Source: Bacteroidota bacterium (GTDB lineage Bacteria; Bacteroidota; Bacteroidia; Sphingobacteriales; Sphingobacteriaceae). From it: a DNA stretch of 64,000 bases. Positions 8,473 through 16,957 of this stretch are shown here, one piece after another. A program made the position numbers and the translations under genes. Position 1 is the stretch's first letter. Each line of letters begins with the position of its first letter. The stretch lies in the NCBI GenBank assembly GCA_018266915.1, contig JAFDZM010000100.1:1-64000 (forward strand), read 5' to 3'. The notes below the pieces were generated by a model. The model saw nothing but the letters and a program-made list of their open reading frames with translations, was not told the origin of the DNA and did no database searches.

Positions 8473-11400
8473 ATGAAGAAATCTTTTACCTGTCGAAGCC
8501 GGCTGACCGACCTCTGTCTGGCTAAAATTAAGGTCCTCATTTCCCTGCCCCTGGCATTACTGCTGGCATTGTGCCTGTCGGTTTCGGCCTACGCGCAAAC
8601 GGGAAAAGTACAGGGAACTGTACTGGATGAAAAAGGAGAGACGCTGCCCGGTGTCTCCGTTAAACTAAAAGGGACCGACCAGGGAACAATAACCGATCTG
8701 AACGGTAAGTTCTCTCTTAATGCAAGCGCGGGGCAAACCCTTGTATTTACTTATGTAGGCTATACGGTTCAGCAAGTAATATTGAAGGACCTTAGCCCTG
8801 TTTCGATTACCTTATCACCAAACGCATCATCGCTTAACGAAGTGGTAGTGGTAGGTTACGGTAGTCAAAAGAAATTATCATTAACCACGGCGGTAACCTC
8901 GGTAACCAACAAAGAGATCGAAACCACCAAAAACGAAAACGTGGAGAACATGCTGACCGGTAAAGTTGCCGGTTTAACGGTGATGCAAAATACAGCAGAA
9001 CCTGGCGACTTTAACAACAATATTTCTATCCGCGGATTTGGCGGTAATCCATTGGTTGTGGTTGATGGCGTGCAGATGCCCGATTTTGGCGTTACCGGCG
9101 ATACCGGTGATAACTCAACCGGAAGCAGTAATATACTATCAAGGCTCGACCCGAATGACATTGAAAGTATATCGGTGTTGAAAGACGCTTCAGCTTCGGT
9201 GTACGGTGTTAAGGCGGCAAACGGGGTTATCCTGGTAACTACCAAAAAAGGTAAAAAAGGCGCTTTGCAACTGGATTACTCAGGAACATTTGGCTCCCAG
9301 GTACCTTCGGGTCTACCCAAACCCGTTGATGCTGTTCAGTACATGACACTTGTTAACCAGCAGTCTATGCACCAGGCCAACGGCGGCAGAATTATTTACA
9401 ACCCAGCTGACTTTGCTGCTTATACCAGCGGCGCTAAACAAAGCACAGATTGGTATGATGCAGTTTTCAAAAAATCAGCTTTCCAGGAACAGCATAACCT
9501 TACAGCAACAGGTGGTAACGATAATACAACCTATATGCTGAGCGGTGGTTTTACCGGACAGAACGGCTTTTTAACCAGTAATGACCTTTACTACAAACGC
9601 TATAATGTACGCTCTAACATATCCAGCAAGATAACCAAAAACCTTACTGTAAATCTGAACCTGAGCGCTATAATGGATCAGAAAAACTCGCCCGCTACAT
9701 CTGTGTGGTGGACCACCAGGGAAACCTGGCGCGAGTTGCCTATTCAAACAGTATACGCTAATAACACTGCTCCCTATTATATCCAGGGCCAGGTTGATGG
9801 CGGTAATCCCATTGCGTATGAAAACTCTGACGTAAGTGGCTATAACATCCAAAACAATAAGTTTTTTAATGGCATGATGAGCCTGGAATATAAAGTCCCG
9901 TTTGTTGACGGGCTTTCTATCAAGGCAATGTATAGCTACAACGAACAGATACAGGACAACAAAACATTTGACAATGCTTATAACCTGTATACCTATGATG
10001 ATGCAACAAAAACTTATAATGCACACCTGACCGGTGCACCAAGCTATGTGCAAAGACAATATTATAATTATCCGCAGAATACCGACCAGCTATCGATCAA
10101 TTATGACCATGCTTTTAAAGGCGGCCATAACATCAGCGCCTTATTGCTGTATGAAGGTAACGATCAGCAGGCCGATAACTTTGCCGCATACAGACAGCTG
10201 GCTATACCTGTAGACCAGATTTTTGCCGGGAACGCGCTTAATCAGCAGGCTTCACAGGATGGTACTTTGTATCATTATACCACCAATTCGGTTGTGGGCA
10301 GGTTGCACTACGATTATAAGGGCAAATACTTAGCTGAGTTCAGCTTCCGGAATGACGAGTCATCAAAATTCCCTCCTGACCAGAAAAGCGGGTTTTTTCC
10401 ATCAGCTTCGGCAGCGTGGAATATTTCTGAAGAAGATTTCTGGAAAAACTCCTCAGCCTTATCATTTATCGATCAGCTAAAGCTGCGTGGTTCTTATGGT
10501 GTACTGGGTGATGATAATACCTTGTATTTCCAGTTTCTTCAGGGCTACTATTATCCGGCAGGTGGCAGCAACAACCAGGTGCCAAGCGGATCGGTATTTG
10601 GCAATAACTTTATCAACGCTGTACAAAGTACCGGCTTACCAAACCCGAATATCAGTTGGGAAACATCCCATACTTTTGACGCTGGTATCGATTTTGATGC
10701 CTGGAAAGGTAAACTGGGCTTCACGTTCGACTACTTTATACGTAACAGGTCAGGCTTGTTCTCAACCAGCGTTTTACAGGTACCTGATGTGTTAGGCACA
10801 AGCCTGCCGCAGGAAAACCTGAACAGCGACCGTACGCAAGGTTTTGATTTTGAAGTAACCCACAGAAGCCATATCGGTAAGTTTAACTACAATATCCGCG
10901 GTACTTTCTCTTATGCGCGTACCAACTGGGTTTCCTATGCTGAATCCAAACATGGTAACTCTTATCTCGACTGGCAGTCTGATCTGTCAAACAGAAATAC
11001 AGGTATCCAATGGGGCTTAGGCGGCGCAGGTCAATATCAAAACTATGGCCAGATAGTAAACAGCCCGGTGTTTGTGAACAGAGGTACTGTTGTAGGCGAC
11101 TACGCTTACCAGGATTGGAACGGTGATGGGCAGATTGACGGAAACGACAATCACCCGATAGCTTATGGTAGCAACCCGAACGGTGGTACCGTTACTCCTC
11201 AGATCACTTACGGTCTTAGCGTAGGCGGCTCTTATAAGAGTTTTGATTTCAACTTACTGTTCCAGGGTTCTGCCAAGATCGATATATCATACATCGAACA
11301 ATTGAATATCCCGCTTTGGGGTGGTGGCAGCGCGTTGACCCAGTTCCTTAACGACTGGCACCCTGCTGATCCTAATGCTGATCCTTATAACCCGAACACA

Positions 11401-11694
11401 GTATGGGTACCGGGCAAATTTGCTTATACCGGAACAACAGCCAATACCAGCTCATCATTTAATTTCCAGAATGCAGCTTATGTAAGGTTAAAGAGTGCTG
11501 AGATAGGTTATACTTTGCCGCCATCATTTTTATCACATATCGGTATCAGGGGATTCAGGCTATTTGCAAATGGTTACAACCTGCTCACCTGGACCAAGGT
11601 GAAGTATGTTGACCCTGAGCACCCTACAGGTTTATACGGATACTTATACCCGCTTGATAAATTATTCAATGTTGGTTTAAATGTGAAATTCTAA
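8473..11694 (+). CDS. SusC/RagA-type TonB-linked outer-membrane transporter
   Basis: 1,073 residues, usual length for SusC. An extended signal peptide ends near VSAYAQ (about 42). A carboxypeptidase-regulatory-like domain follows (about 45-115), then the TonB-dependent plug from VVVVGYGSQKKLS (about 124), with the SusC signature SISVLKDASASVYGVKAANGVILVTT split around 235-258, and then the beta-barrel ending in Phe (VGLNVKF). It imports oligosaccharides across the outer membrane with the SusD encoded 12 bases downstream. The gene opens a three-gene operon closed by a terminator at 14421. Confidence 0.96.
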   Translation: MKKSFTCRSRLTDLCLAKIKVLISLPLALLLALCLSVSAYAQTGKVQGTVLDEKGETLPGVSVKLKGTDQGTITDLNGKFSLNASAGQTLVFTYVGYTVQQVILKDLSPVSITLSPNASSLNEVVVVGYGSQKKLSLTTAVTSVTNKEIETTKNENVENMLTGKVAGLTVMQNTAEPGDFNNNISIRGFGGNPLVVVDGVQMPDFGVTGDTGDNSTGSSNILSRLDPNDIESISVLKDASASVYGVKAANGVILVTTKKGKKGALQLDYSGTFGSQVPSGLPKPVDAVQYMTLVNQQSMHQANGGRIIYNPADFAAYTSGAKQSTDWYDAVFKKSAFQEQHNLTATGGNDNTTYMLSGGFTGQNGFLTSNDLYYKRYNVRSNISSKITKNLTVNLNLSAIMDQKNSPATSVWWTTRETWRELPIQTVYANNTAPYYIQGQVDGGNPIAYENSDVSGYNIQNNKFFNGMMSLEYKVPFVDGLSIKAMYSYNEQIQDNKTFDNAYNLYTYDDATKTYNAHLTGAPSYVQRQYYNYPQNTDQLSINYDHAFKGGHNISALLLYEGNDQQADNFAAYRQLAIPVDQIFAGNALNQQASQDGTLYHYTTNSVVGRLHYDYKGKYLAEFSFRNDESSKFPPDQKSGFFPSASAAWNISEEDFWKNSSALSFIDQLKLRGSYGVLGDDNTLYFQFLQGYYYPAGGSNNQVPSGSVFGNNFINAVQSTGLPNPNISWETSHTFDAGIDFDAWKGKLGFTFDYFIRNRSGLFSTSVLQVPDVLGTSLPQENLNSDRTQGFDFEVTHRSHIGKFNYNIRGTFSYARTNWVSYAESKHGNSYLDWQSDLSNRNTGIQWGLGGAGQYQNYGQIVNSPVFVNRGTVVGDYAYQDWNGDGQIDGNDNHPIAYGSNPNGGTVTPQITYGLSVGGSYKSFDFNLLFQGSAKIDISYIEQLNIPLWGGGSALTQFLNDWHPADPNADPYNPNTVWVPGKFAYTGTTANTSSSFNFQNAAYVRLKSAEIGYTLPPSFLSHIGIRGFRLFANGYNLLTWTKVKYVDPEHPTGLYGYLYPLDKLFNVGLNVKF

Positions 11695-11706
11695 TCAAAA
11701 CAGATC

Positions 11707-13635
11707 ATGAAAAGATATATCTATATAGTATTAACAATTTTGACGGTGTTCGGGTCGGCCTGCCGAAAGGTGAACGTGGCCCCCCAGAACATCATCCAGG
11801 ATCCGGACATTTTTTCGAGTGCCCCCGGTATCCAGGCTTATATGGCGCGCCTGTACAGTGAGCTGCCCATTGAGGATTTTCGTTACTCACCGGCCAGGGG
11901 CCTCAACTTTTTCTGGATCATTAGTCCAACACCCGCCACTACAGGCGAAGCGCTAAGCCGCGACCAGACTAACGCCATGCAGGAAAACTTTGGCGGATGG
12001 AACTGGGACATTTGGGGCGGTTCATATACAGTAATACACGACTGTGATTATTTTATCGAAACCCTGCCTAAATATGCCGGCAGTTTTAGCAAGGACCAGG
12101 TAAATGCCTGGCTGGGCGAGGCATACTTCGTTCGCGGCATGACTTACTTCGCATTAGTAAAACGCTTTGGTGGTGTGCCCATTGTGAACAAAACATTGGA
12201 TTATACTGTAGGATCAAGCACCGATGCATTGAAAATCCCGCGTTCGTCAGAAAAAGCGGTATGGGACCAGGTAGCAAGTGATTTTGATTTCGCCATTGCG
12301 AACTTGCCTGCAGTAAACGCCGATTATGGTGACGGAAGCCGTGCCAATAAATATGTTGCAGCGGCATTCAAATCAAGGGCGATGTTGTATGCCGGTACGA
12401 TTGCCAAATACAATACCATTACTTTGTTTGATGGCAGCCAAAACCAGCTTTGCGGTATACCTGCAAGCGCCGCCGCCGGATATTTCCAGGCAGCTGTCGA
12501 TGCAGCAAAAATGCTGGATGGGGTATATAGCCTTTACTTAAAAGGATGGTCGGCAACTGATAAAACAGCGCAATATCAGAATTTTGTAAACCTGTTCTCA
12601 GATGCTTCAAGTCCTGAAAGCATTTTTGTGAGGGAATATAACTATCCGAACTCAGTGCATGGTTACGATGCTTATAATGTACCGCGTCAACTAATCGGCC
12701 CAAACGGGTACTCTTCCGAAGTAAACCCAACGCTCAATTTTGTGGAAATGTTTGATGGTGTTCCCAAGAATGCAAATGGTACTATCCAAAACCTGGATGC
12801 AAACGGTCACTATCTGTTGTTTAACAATACAATGGACCTGTTTGCCAATGCTGAACCACGTTTACGTGCATCTGTTATACTGCCCGGCGATGTGTTTAAA
12901 GGGGAAAGTATCGAAATACGCCGCGGTATTTATACCGGTTCTGCTGCTGGTGGCATCAGCCCATTGTTGCCTGCCGGTTCCAAATCGCAATATCCTACAG
13001 CCAACCTGGTACAATCTGCCAATGCTGGTCAAACCGCGTTTACGTTGCCTGATGGATCAAGCATGAACCCGGCTGGTGCAAGCGGTATCTTCACAGGCGA
13101 TCAAACATGTGCTATTTCAGGTTTCTCAGTACGTAAATGGCTCGATCCGAACCTGGCTACTTCACAGGTATTGGAAAACAATGAAACTCAGACATGGATC
13201 GAAATGCGTTATGCCGAAGTTTTGTTAAACCGCGCAGAAGCAGAGTATGAGCTTGGAACTTCGAACTCAGCTAATATTACCGATGCCTATAATATCATCA
13301 ACCAGATACGCTCCAGAGCCGGTGCAATTCCGCTGGCAAGCGCAGGCGTGATGACCATCGATACCATCCGCAAGGAAAGAAGAAAAGAGCTTGCTTTTGA
13401 GAATAAAACTTACTGGGATTTGAGAAGATGGAGAATATTTGATAAAGAGCAGAATGGTACCATTTACCGCGTATTGATGCCTTTTTATTCATCTCAGGCA
13501 GGTAAATATTTCTTTGACGCCCGTACCGATGAGCGCAACGATGTTTACACTTACGACCCAAGATGGTATTACGAACAAATACCAGGCGGAGCAATATCAA
13601 AGAGCCCGAACTTAATACAGAACCCCGGTTATTAA
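11707..13635 (+). CDS. SusD/RagB-type glycan-binding lipoprotein
   Basis: 642 residues. The lipobox GSAC puts the lipidated Cys at 19. The N-terminal TPR-rich SusD fold shows AWLGEAYFVRGMTYFALVKRFGGVP, the family signature, split around residues 137-160. The C-terminal RagB segment has IRKERRKELAFENKTYWDLRRW in parts around 556-577. It lies 12 bases after susC and caps that transporter on the cell surface. The protein is longer than a typical SusD (about 500-570 residues), with inserted segments around 400-470. Confidence 0.95.
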   Translation: MKRYIYIVLTILTVFGSACRKVNVAPQNIIQDPDIFSSAPGIQAYMARLYSELPIEDFRYSPARGLNFFWIISPTPATTGEALSRDQTNAMQENFGGWNWDIWGGSYTVIHDCDYFIETLPKYAGSFSKDQVNAWLGEAYFVRGMTYFALVKRFGGVPIVNKTLDYTVGSSTDALKIPRSSEKAVWDQVASDFDFAIANLPAVNADYGDGSRANKYVAAAFKSRAMLYAGTIAKYNTITLFDGSQNQLCGIPASAAAGYFQAAVDAAKMLDGVYSLYLKGWSATDKTAQYQNFVNLFSDASSPESIFVREYNYPNSVHGYDAYNVPRQLIGPNGYSSEVNPTLNFVEMFDGVPKNANGTIQNLDANGHYLLFNNTMDLFANAEPRLRASVILPGDVFKGESIEIRRGIYTGSAAGGISPLLPAGSKSQYPTANLVQSANAGQTAFTLPDGSSMNPAGASGIFTGDQTCAISGFSVRKWLDPNLATSQVLENNETQTWIEMRYAEVLLNRAEAEYELGTSNSANITDAYNIINQIRSRAGAIPLASAGVMTIDTIRKERRKELAFENKTYWDLRRWRIFDKEQNGTIYRVLMPFYSSQAGKYFFDARTDERNDVYTYDPRWYYEQIPGGAISKSPNLIQNPGY

Positions 13636-13648
13636 TTATAGAAAGACA

Positions 13649-14413
13649 ATGAAGAAGAGATTATATTATTTAGCATTTGGCCTGGTTGCAATCGTAGCCA
13701 GCTCATGTTCAAAACTCGATAATTATCCTGCGCCATCCAATATCATCACCGGAGAAACTGTTGATGCGGGCACGGGAAATACGGTGCAAACTGAAATAGG
13801 CGGCCGTGGCACACGCGTGAAGCTGCTCGAAACAAGCTACAGCGCTAATCCTACGCCTTATTATTTCCAGTCGATGCAGGATGGTACCTTTAACAATACC
13901 AAAATATTTGCCGCTACTTATAATGCATCGGTTGAAGGGCCGTTTGTGCCACTGGTGCAAACAGACAGCACAGGTAAAGTAACATCCGATCAAAGCCAGA
14001 ACATCACTATAAAAGGTACCAATACAGTAACCCACCTTAACTTCAAGGTTGAGCCTTTTTTGAGGGTTGACTGGGTTGGTCAGCCGGTATTTAATGCCGA
14101 CAGTACAGTAACTGTTCAGTTTAAAATTACCCGGGGTACTACCAATCCCGGCTATCAGCAGGATATTACCAACATCAACCTGTACGTAAGCAATACCAAG
14201 TATGATGGTGATAACAACTATGACCCGCGATATTCCAACCTGGTTTCATACAGTGGTACCGATGGCACCAGCCTGATCGGTCAGACCATTACTATGACCA
14301 CTACCGGTGGTGCATTACCACAACAGGACGTTTACTTCCGAATCGGTGCGAGGATAAACGCCGGTTTAGACGAATACAATTATAGTACACCTGTATCTGT
14401 AAAATATCCATGA
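13649..14413 (+). CDS. DUF3823 surface lipoprotein
   Basis: 254 residues. The signal peptide ends in a lipobox with Cys20 (VASSC). The mature protein is beta-rich and matches the layout of DUF3823 proteins: an N-terminal carboxypeptidase-like beta-sandwich (about 35-125) and a second beta domain (about 130-250). Members are encoded directly after SusD in many Bacteroidota glycan loci and are thought to be SusE-like accessory glycan binders. It starts 13 bases after susD, so it is the third gene of the operon. A terminator follows within 10 bases. Confidence 0.85.
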   Translation: MKKRLYYLAFGLVAIVASSCSKLDNYPAPSNIITGETVDAGTGNTVQTEIGGRGTRVKLLETSYSANPTPYYFQSMQDGTFNNTKIFAATYNASVEGPFVPLVQTDSTGKVTSDQSQNITIKGTNTVTHLNFKVEPFLRVDWVGQPVFNADSTVTVQFKITRGTTNPGYQQDITNINLYVSNTKYDGDNNYDPRYSNLVSYSGTDGTSLIGQTITMTTTGGALPQQDVYFRIGARINAGLDEYNYSTPVSVKYP

Positions 14414-14420
14414 TTAAATT

Positions 14421-14445
14421 AGGGAGGGCTCCGGCCCTCCTTTTT
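14421..14445 (+). terminator. rho-independent terminator of the susC-susD-DUF3823 operon
   Basis: Stem GGAGGGC (14423-14429), loop TCCG, GCCCTCC (14434-14440), then TTTTT. It begins 8 bases after the DUF3823 stop and separates the import operon from the enzyme genes downstream. Confidence 0.9.
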
Positions 14446-14512
14446 AAAGACCCTTCATTTACCTTTTTGCGACACTACATCAACCTATCTAAAACATCTA
14501 TATTTAATACCA

Positions 14513-16699
14513 ATGAAAAAGACTACCCTGCTTTGCTCTTTGCTGTCCATATCATGTGCTGCTTTCGCGCAGAAATATGATGCGGCAAAAGAACATCCGC
14601 GACAAAAAACAGCATTCCAAACCAGCAGCAAATGGATACCGCAGATCGATGTGCGGTCTGACATGGCTATCGTTTACGGCACCTATGACCGTAAAGGCGA
14701 AACCTTTGAGCAGCGCGTACAATCGTGGCGCGACAAAGGTTATCAAACTGCATTTATGACCGGCATTGCCTGGGGAAGCTACTTTGATTATTTCCTGGGA
14801 AAATGGGACGGTAAAAATCACCTCGGCGTAGGCCAGGTAACTCAAAAAGGCGACACTATTTTTCATGGTAAGAACATGCCTTATGTAGTACCCGTGCAGT
14901 CGTTTATTGAATACATGAAAACTGCCGTGGTAAAACGTGTGATCGACGCCAACATTACCACCATATTTTTAGAAGAGCCTGAGTTTTGGGCACGCGCAGG
15001 GTACAGCGCTCCTTTCAAAGAAGAATGGCAAAAATATTACGGTTTCCCCTGGAGGCCGCAGCATGAATCGCCTGAAAATACTTATCTGTCAAGCAAGCTG
15101 AAATACCATTTATATTATGATGCGATAAAACAGGTATCGAGCTATGCCAAAGAATATGGCAAAAGCAAAGGCAAGGATATCAAAGTTTATATCGCTACGC
15201 ACTCGCTGGTTAATTACTCTTCATGGCAGATCGTAAGCCCGGAAGCAAGTTTGGCTTCATTGCCGGGTATCGACGGTTACATAGCACAAGTATGGACTGG
15301 TACATCCCGCGAACCGACTTACTTCAATGGTAAGGAGAAAGAGCGCGTGTTTGAAAATGCCTTCCTCGAGTACGGTTCAATGGTTTCGATGACCGCCCCG
15401 ACAGGTCGTAAATTATTCTTCCTGACTGACCCTATTGAGGACTGGCCGCGTGACTGGGCAGATTACAAACGCAATTACCAGGCAACCTTTACCGCCGAAA
15501 TTTTGTACCCGATGGTAGACAATTACGAGGTAATGCCATGGCCCGAGCGTATCTATACCCATCCATACAAAGTTGCGCATAGCGACTCGATGGTGCTGAT
15601 CCCGAAATTCTACTCAACCCAAATGCAGGTGATGATCAATACACTGAATGATATGCCATTATCAAAAAACAAAGTGAATGGTGTAAATGGCATCGGGGTA
15701 TTGATGAGCAACTCGCTGATGTTCCAGCGCTTCCCAACGCATAATGGTTTTGAAGATCCGCAGTTCTCCAATTTTTACGGACAAACCCTGCCGTTGGTCA
15801 AACGCGGTGTTCCGGTTCAAGCAGTTCACATGGAAAACCTTGCTTATGCGCCAAGTTTAAAAGGCATCAAAGTTTTGGTGATGAGCTACTCCAACATGAA
15901 GCCGAACAGCCCGGAAGTACATCAGCATATTGCCGACTGGGTGAAGAAAGGCGGCGTACTGGTTTACTGCGGTCGCGATGACGATCCTTATCAATCGGTA
16001 ATGGAATGGTGGAACACCAAAGGCCTGAAATACAAAGCGCCGTCTGAGCATTTATTTAAGTTGTTGGGAATATCTCCGGTTGCAGGTAAAGACAGGTATG
16101 CAGTTGGCAAAGGCGCCGTATATGTGATCCGCCAAAACCCGAAAGAGTTCGCTATGCAAGCCGGCGAAGACGAGAAATATGTTAAAGAGATAAAATCGGC
16201 TTACGAAAAAGATGCTCACGCAGGAAGGTTGACTTTCAAAAATAATTTCTACCTGGAGCGTGGCCCTTACGATATCATCTCCGTAATGGATGAAAATTCC
16301 GACAGTAAACCTTACACTGTAAAAGGTCCGGTTATCGATCTGTTCGATCCACAATTGCCTGTTTTAAGCGAAAAGGTGGTGCCTCCGGGTGAACAATCAT
16401 TATTGTACGACCTGAGCCGCGTTGTTGATAAAAAGCAGCCAAAGGTACTGGCATCGGCATCAAGGATTTACAATAACAAAGTGACACAAAATAGTTACTC
16501 ATTTATAGCAAAAAGCCCTATAAATACCATAAATAGTTCCCGTGTTTTGTTACCTTCGAAACCAGGAAAAATTACCGTTTCTGATCATGAAGGCAAAGCT
16601 TTAAGTGATGTTAAATCATCATGGGATGAATCGTCGCATACGCTTTACCTGGGGTTCGATAACAGTCCGGATGGCATTAAAGTGAACATAGAATGGTAA
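14513..16699 (+). CDS. unrecognised large secreted protein, probably a TIM-barrel glycosidase
   Basis: 728 residues with a signal peptide (1-19, ending AAFAQ). The N-terminal half (about 40-340) reads like a (beta/alpha)8 barrel: GYQTAFMTGIAWGSYFDYF (about 75-93), ITTIFLEEPEFWARAGY (about 148-164) with acidic residues near 153-156, and KLFFLTDPIEDWPRDW (about 299-314). The middle (about 455-495, VLVMSYSNMKP and KKGGVLVYCGRDDDP) resembles the flavodoxin-like trimerisation domain of GH42-type enzymes. The C-terminus is beta-rich. I cannot name a family. Placed between a SusC/D operon and a GH92 gene, it is likely a glycosidase of the same pathway. Confidence 0.6.
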   Translation: MKKTTLLCSLLSISCAAFAQKYDAAKEHPRQKTAFQTSSKWIPQIDVRSDMAIVYGTYDRKGETFEQRVQSWRDKGYQTAFMTGIAWGSYFDYFLGKWDGKNHLGVGQVTQKGDTIFHGKNMPYVVPVQSFIEYMKTAVVKRVIDANITTIFLEEPEFWARAGYSAPFKEEWQKYYGFPWRPQHESPENTYLSSKLKYHLYYDAIKQVSSYAKEYGKSKGKDIKVYIATHSLVNYSSWQIVSPEASLASLPGIDGYIAQVWTGTSREPTYFNGKEKERVFENAFLEYGSMVSMTAPTGRKLFFLTDPIEDWPRDWADYKRNYQATFTAEILYPMVDNYEVMPWPERIYTHPYKVAHSDSMVLIPKFYSTQMQVMINTLNDMPLSKNKVNGVNGIGVLMSNSLMFQRFPTHNGFEDPQFSNFYGQTLPLVKRGVPVQAVHMENLAYAPSLKGIKVLVMSYSNMKPNSPEVHQHIADWVKKGGVLVYCGRDDDPYQSVMEWWNTKGLKYKAPSEHLFKLLGISPVAGKDRYAVGKGAVYVIRQNPKEFAMQAGEDEKYVKEIKSAYEKDAHAGRLTFKNNFYLERGPYDIISVMDENSDSKPYTVKGPVIDLFDPQLPVLSEKVVPPGEQSLLYDLSRVVDKKQPKVLASASRIYNNKVTQNSYSFIAKSPINTINSSRVLLPSKPGKITVSDHEGKALSDVKSSWDESSHTLYLGFDNSPDGIKVNIEW

Positions 16700-16784
16700 G
16701 GTTCCGGGACCAGAACTTTTTGCAATTAATTCATAGCGATGAACTTTCAGGTTATAAGTTTTCAAAAAGTAAAAAGCAGTGGGA

Positions 16785-16899
16785 TGTGTGATTCCTTCCT
16801 CGGGGAAGGGGAGGTAGGGGTTTCTGCATTATTGCAAACCGTAGAAACCCCTCCCTGCCACTTCACATACAACCGCACCCCTCCCCAAGGAGGGATTAT
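16785..16899 (+). repeat. dispersed G/C-rich repeat, copy 1
   Basis: About 115 bp made of short inverted pairs such as TTCCTCGGGGAAGG, TAGGGGTTTC with GAAACCCCTC, and CCCCTCCCCAAGGAGGG. Most of its length is matched in reverse orientation by 58850-58963. It occupies most of the 258-base gap before the GH92 gene. Confidence 0.85.
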
Positions 16900-16957
16900 G
16901 TGGACTGGTAAACTTTAAGAACATTAATTCCATCGCTATAAATACATATATTAATAC

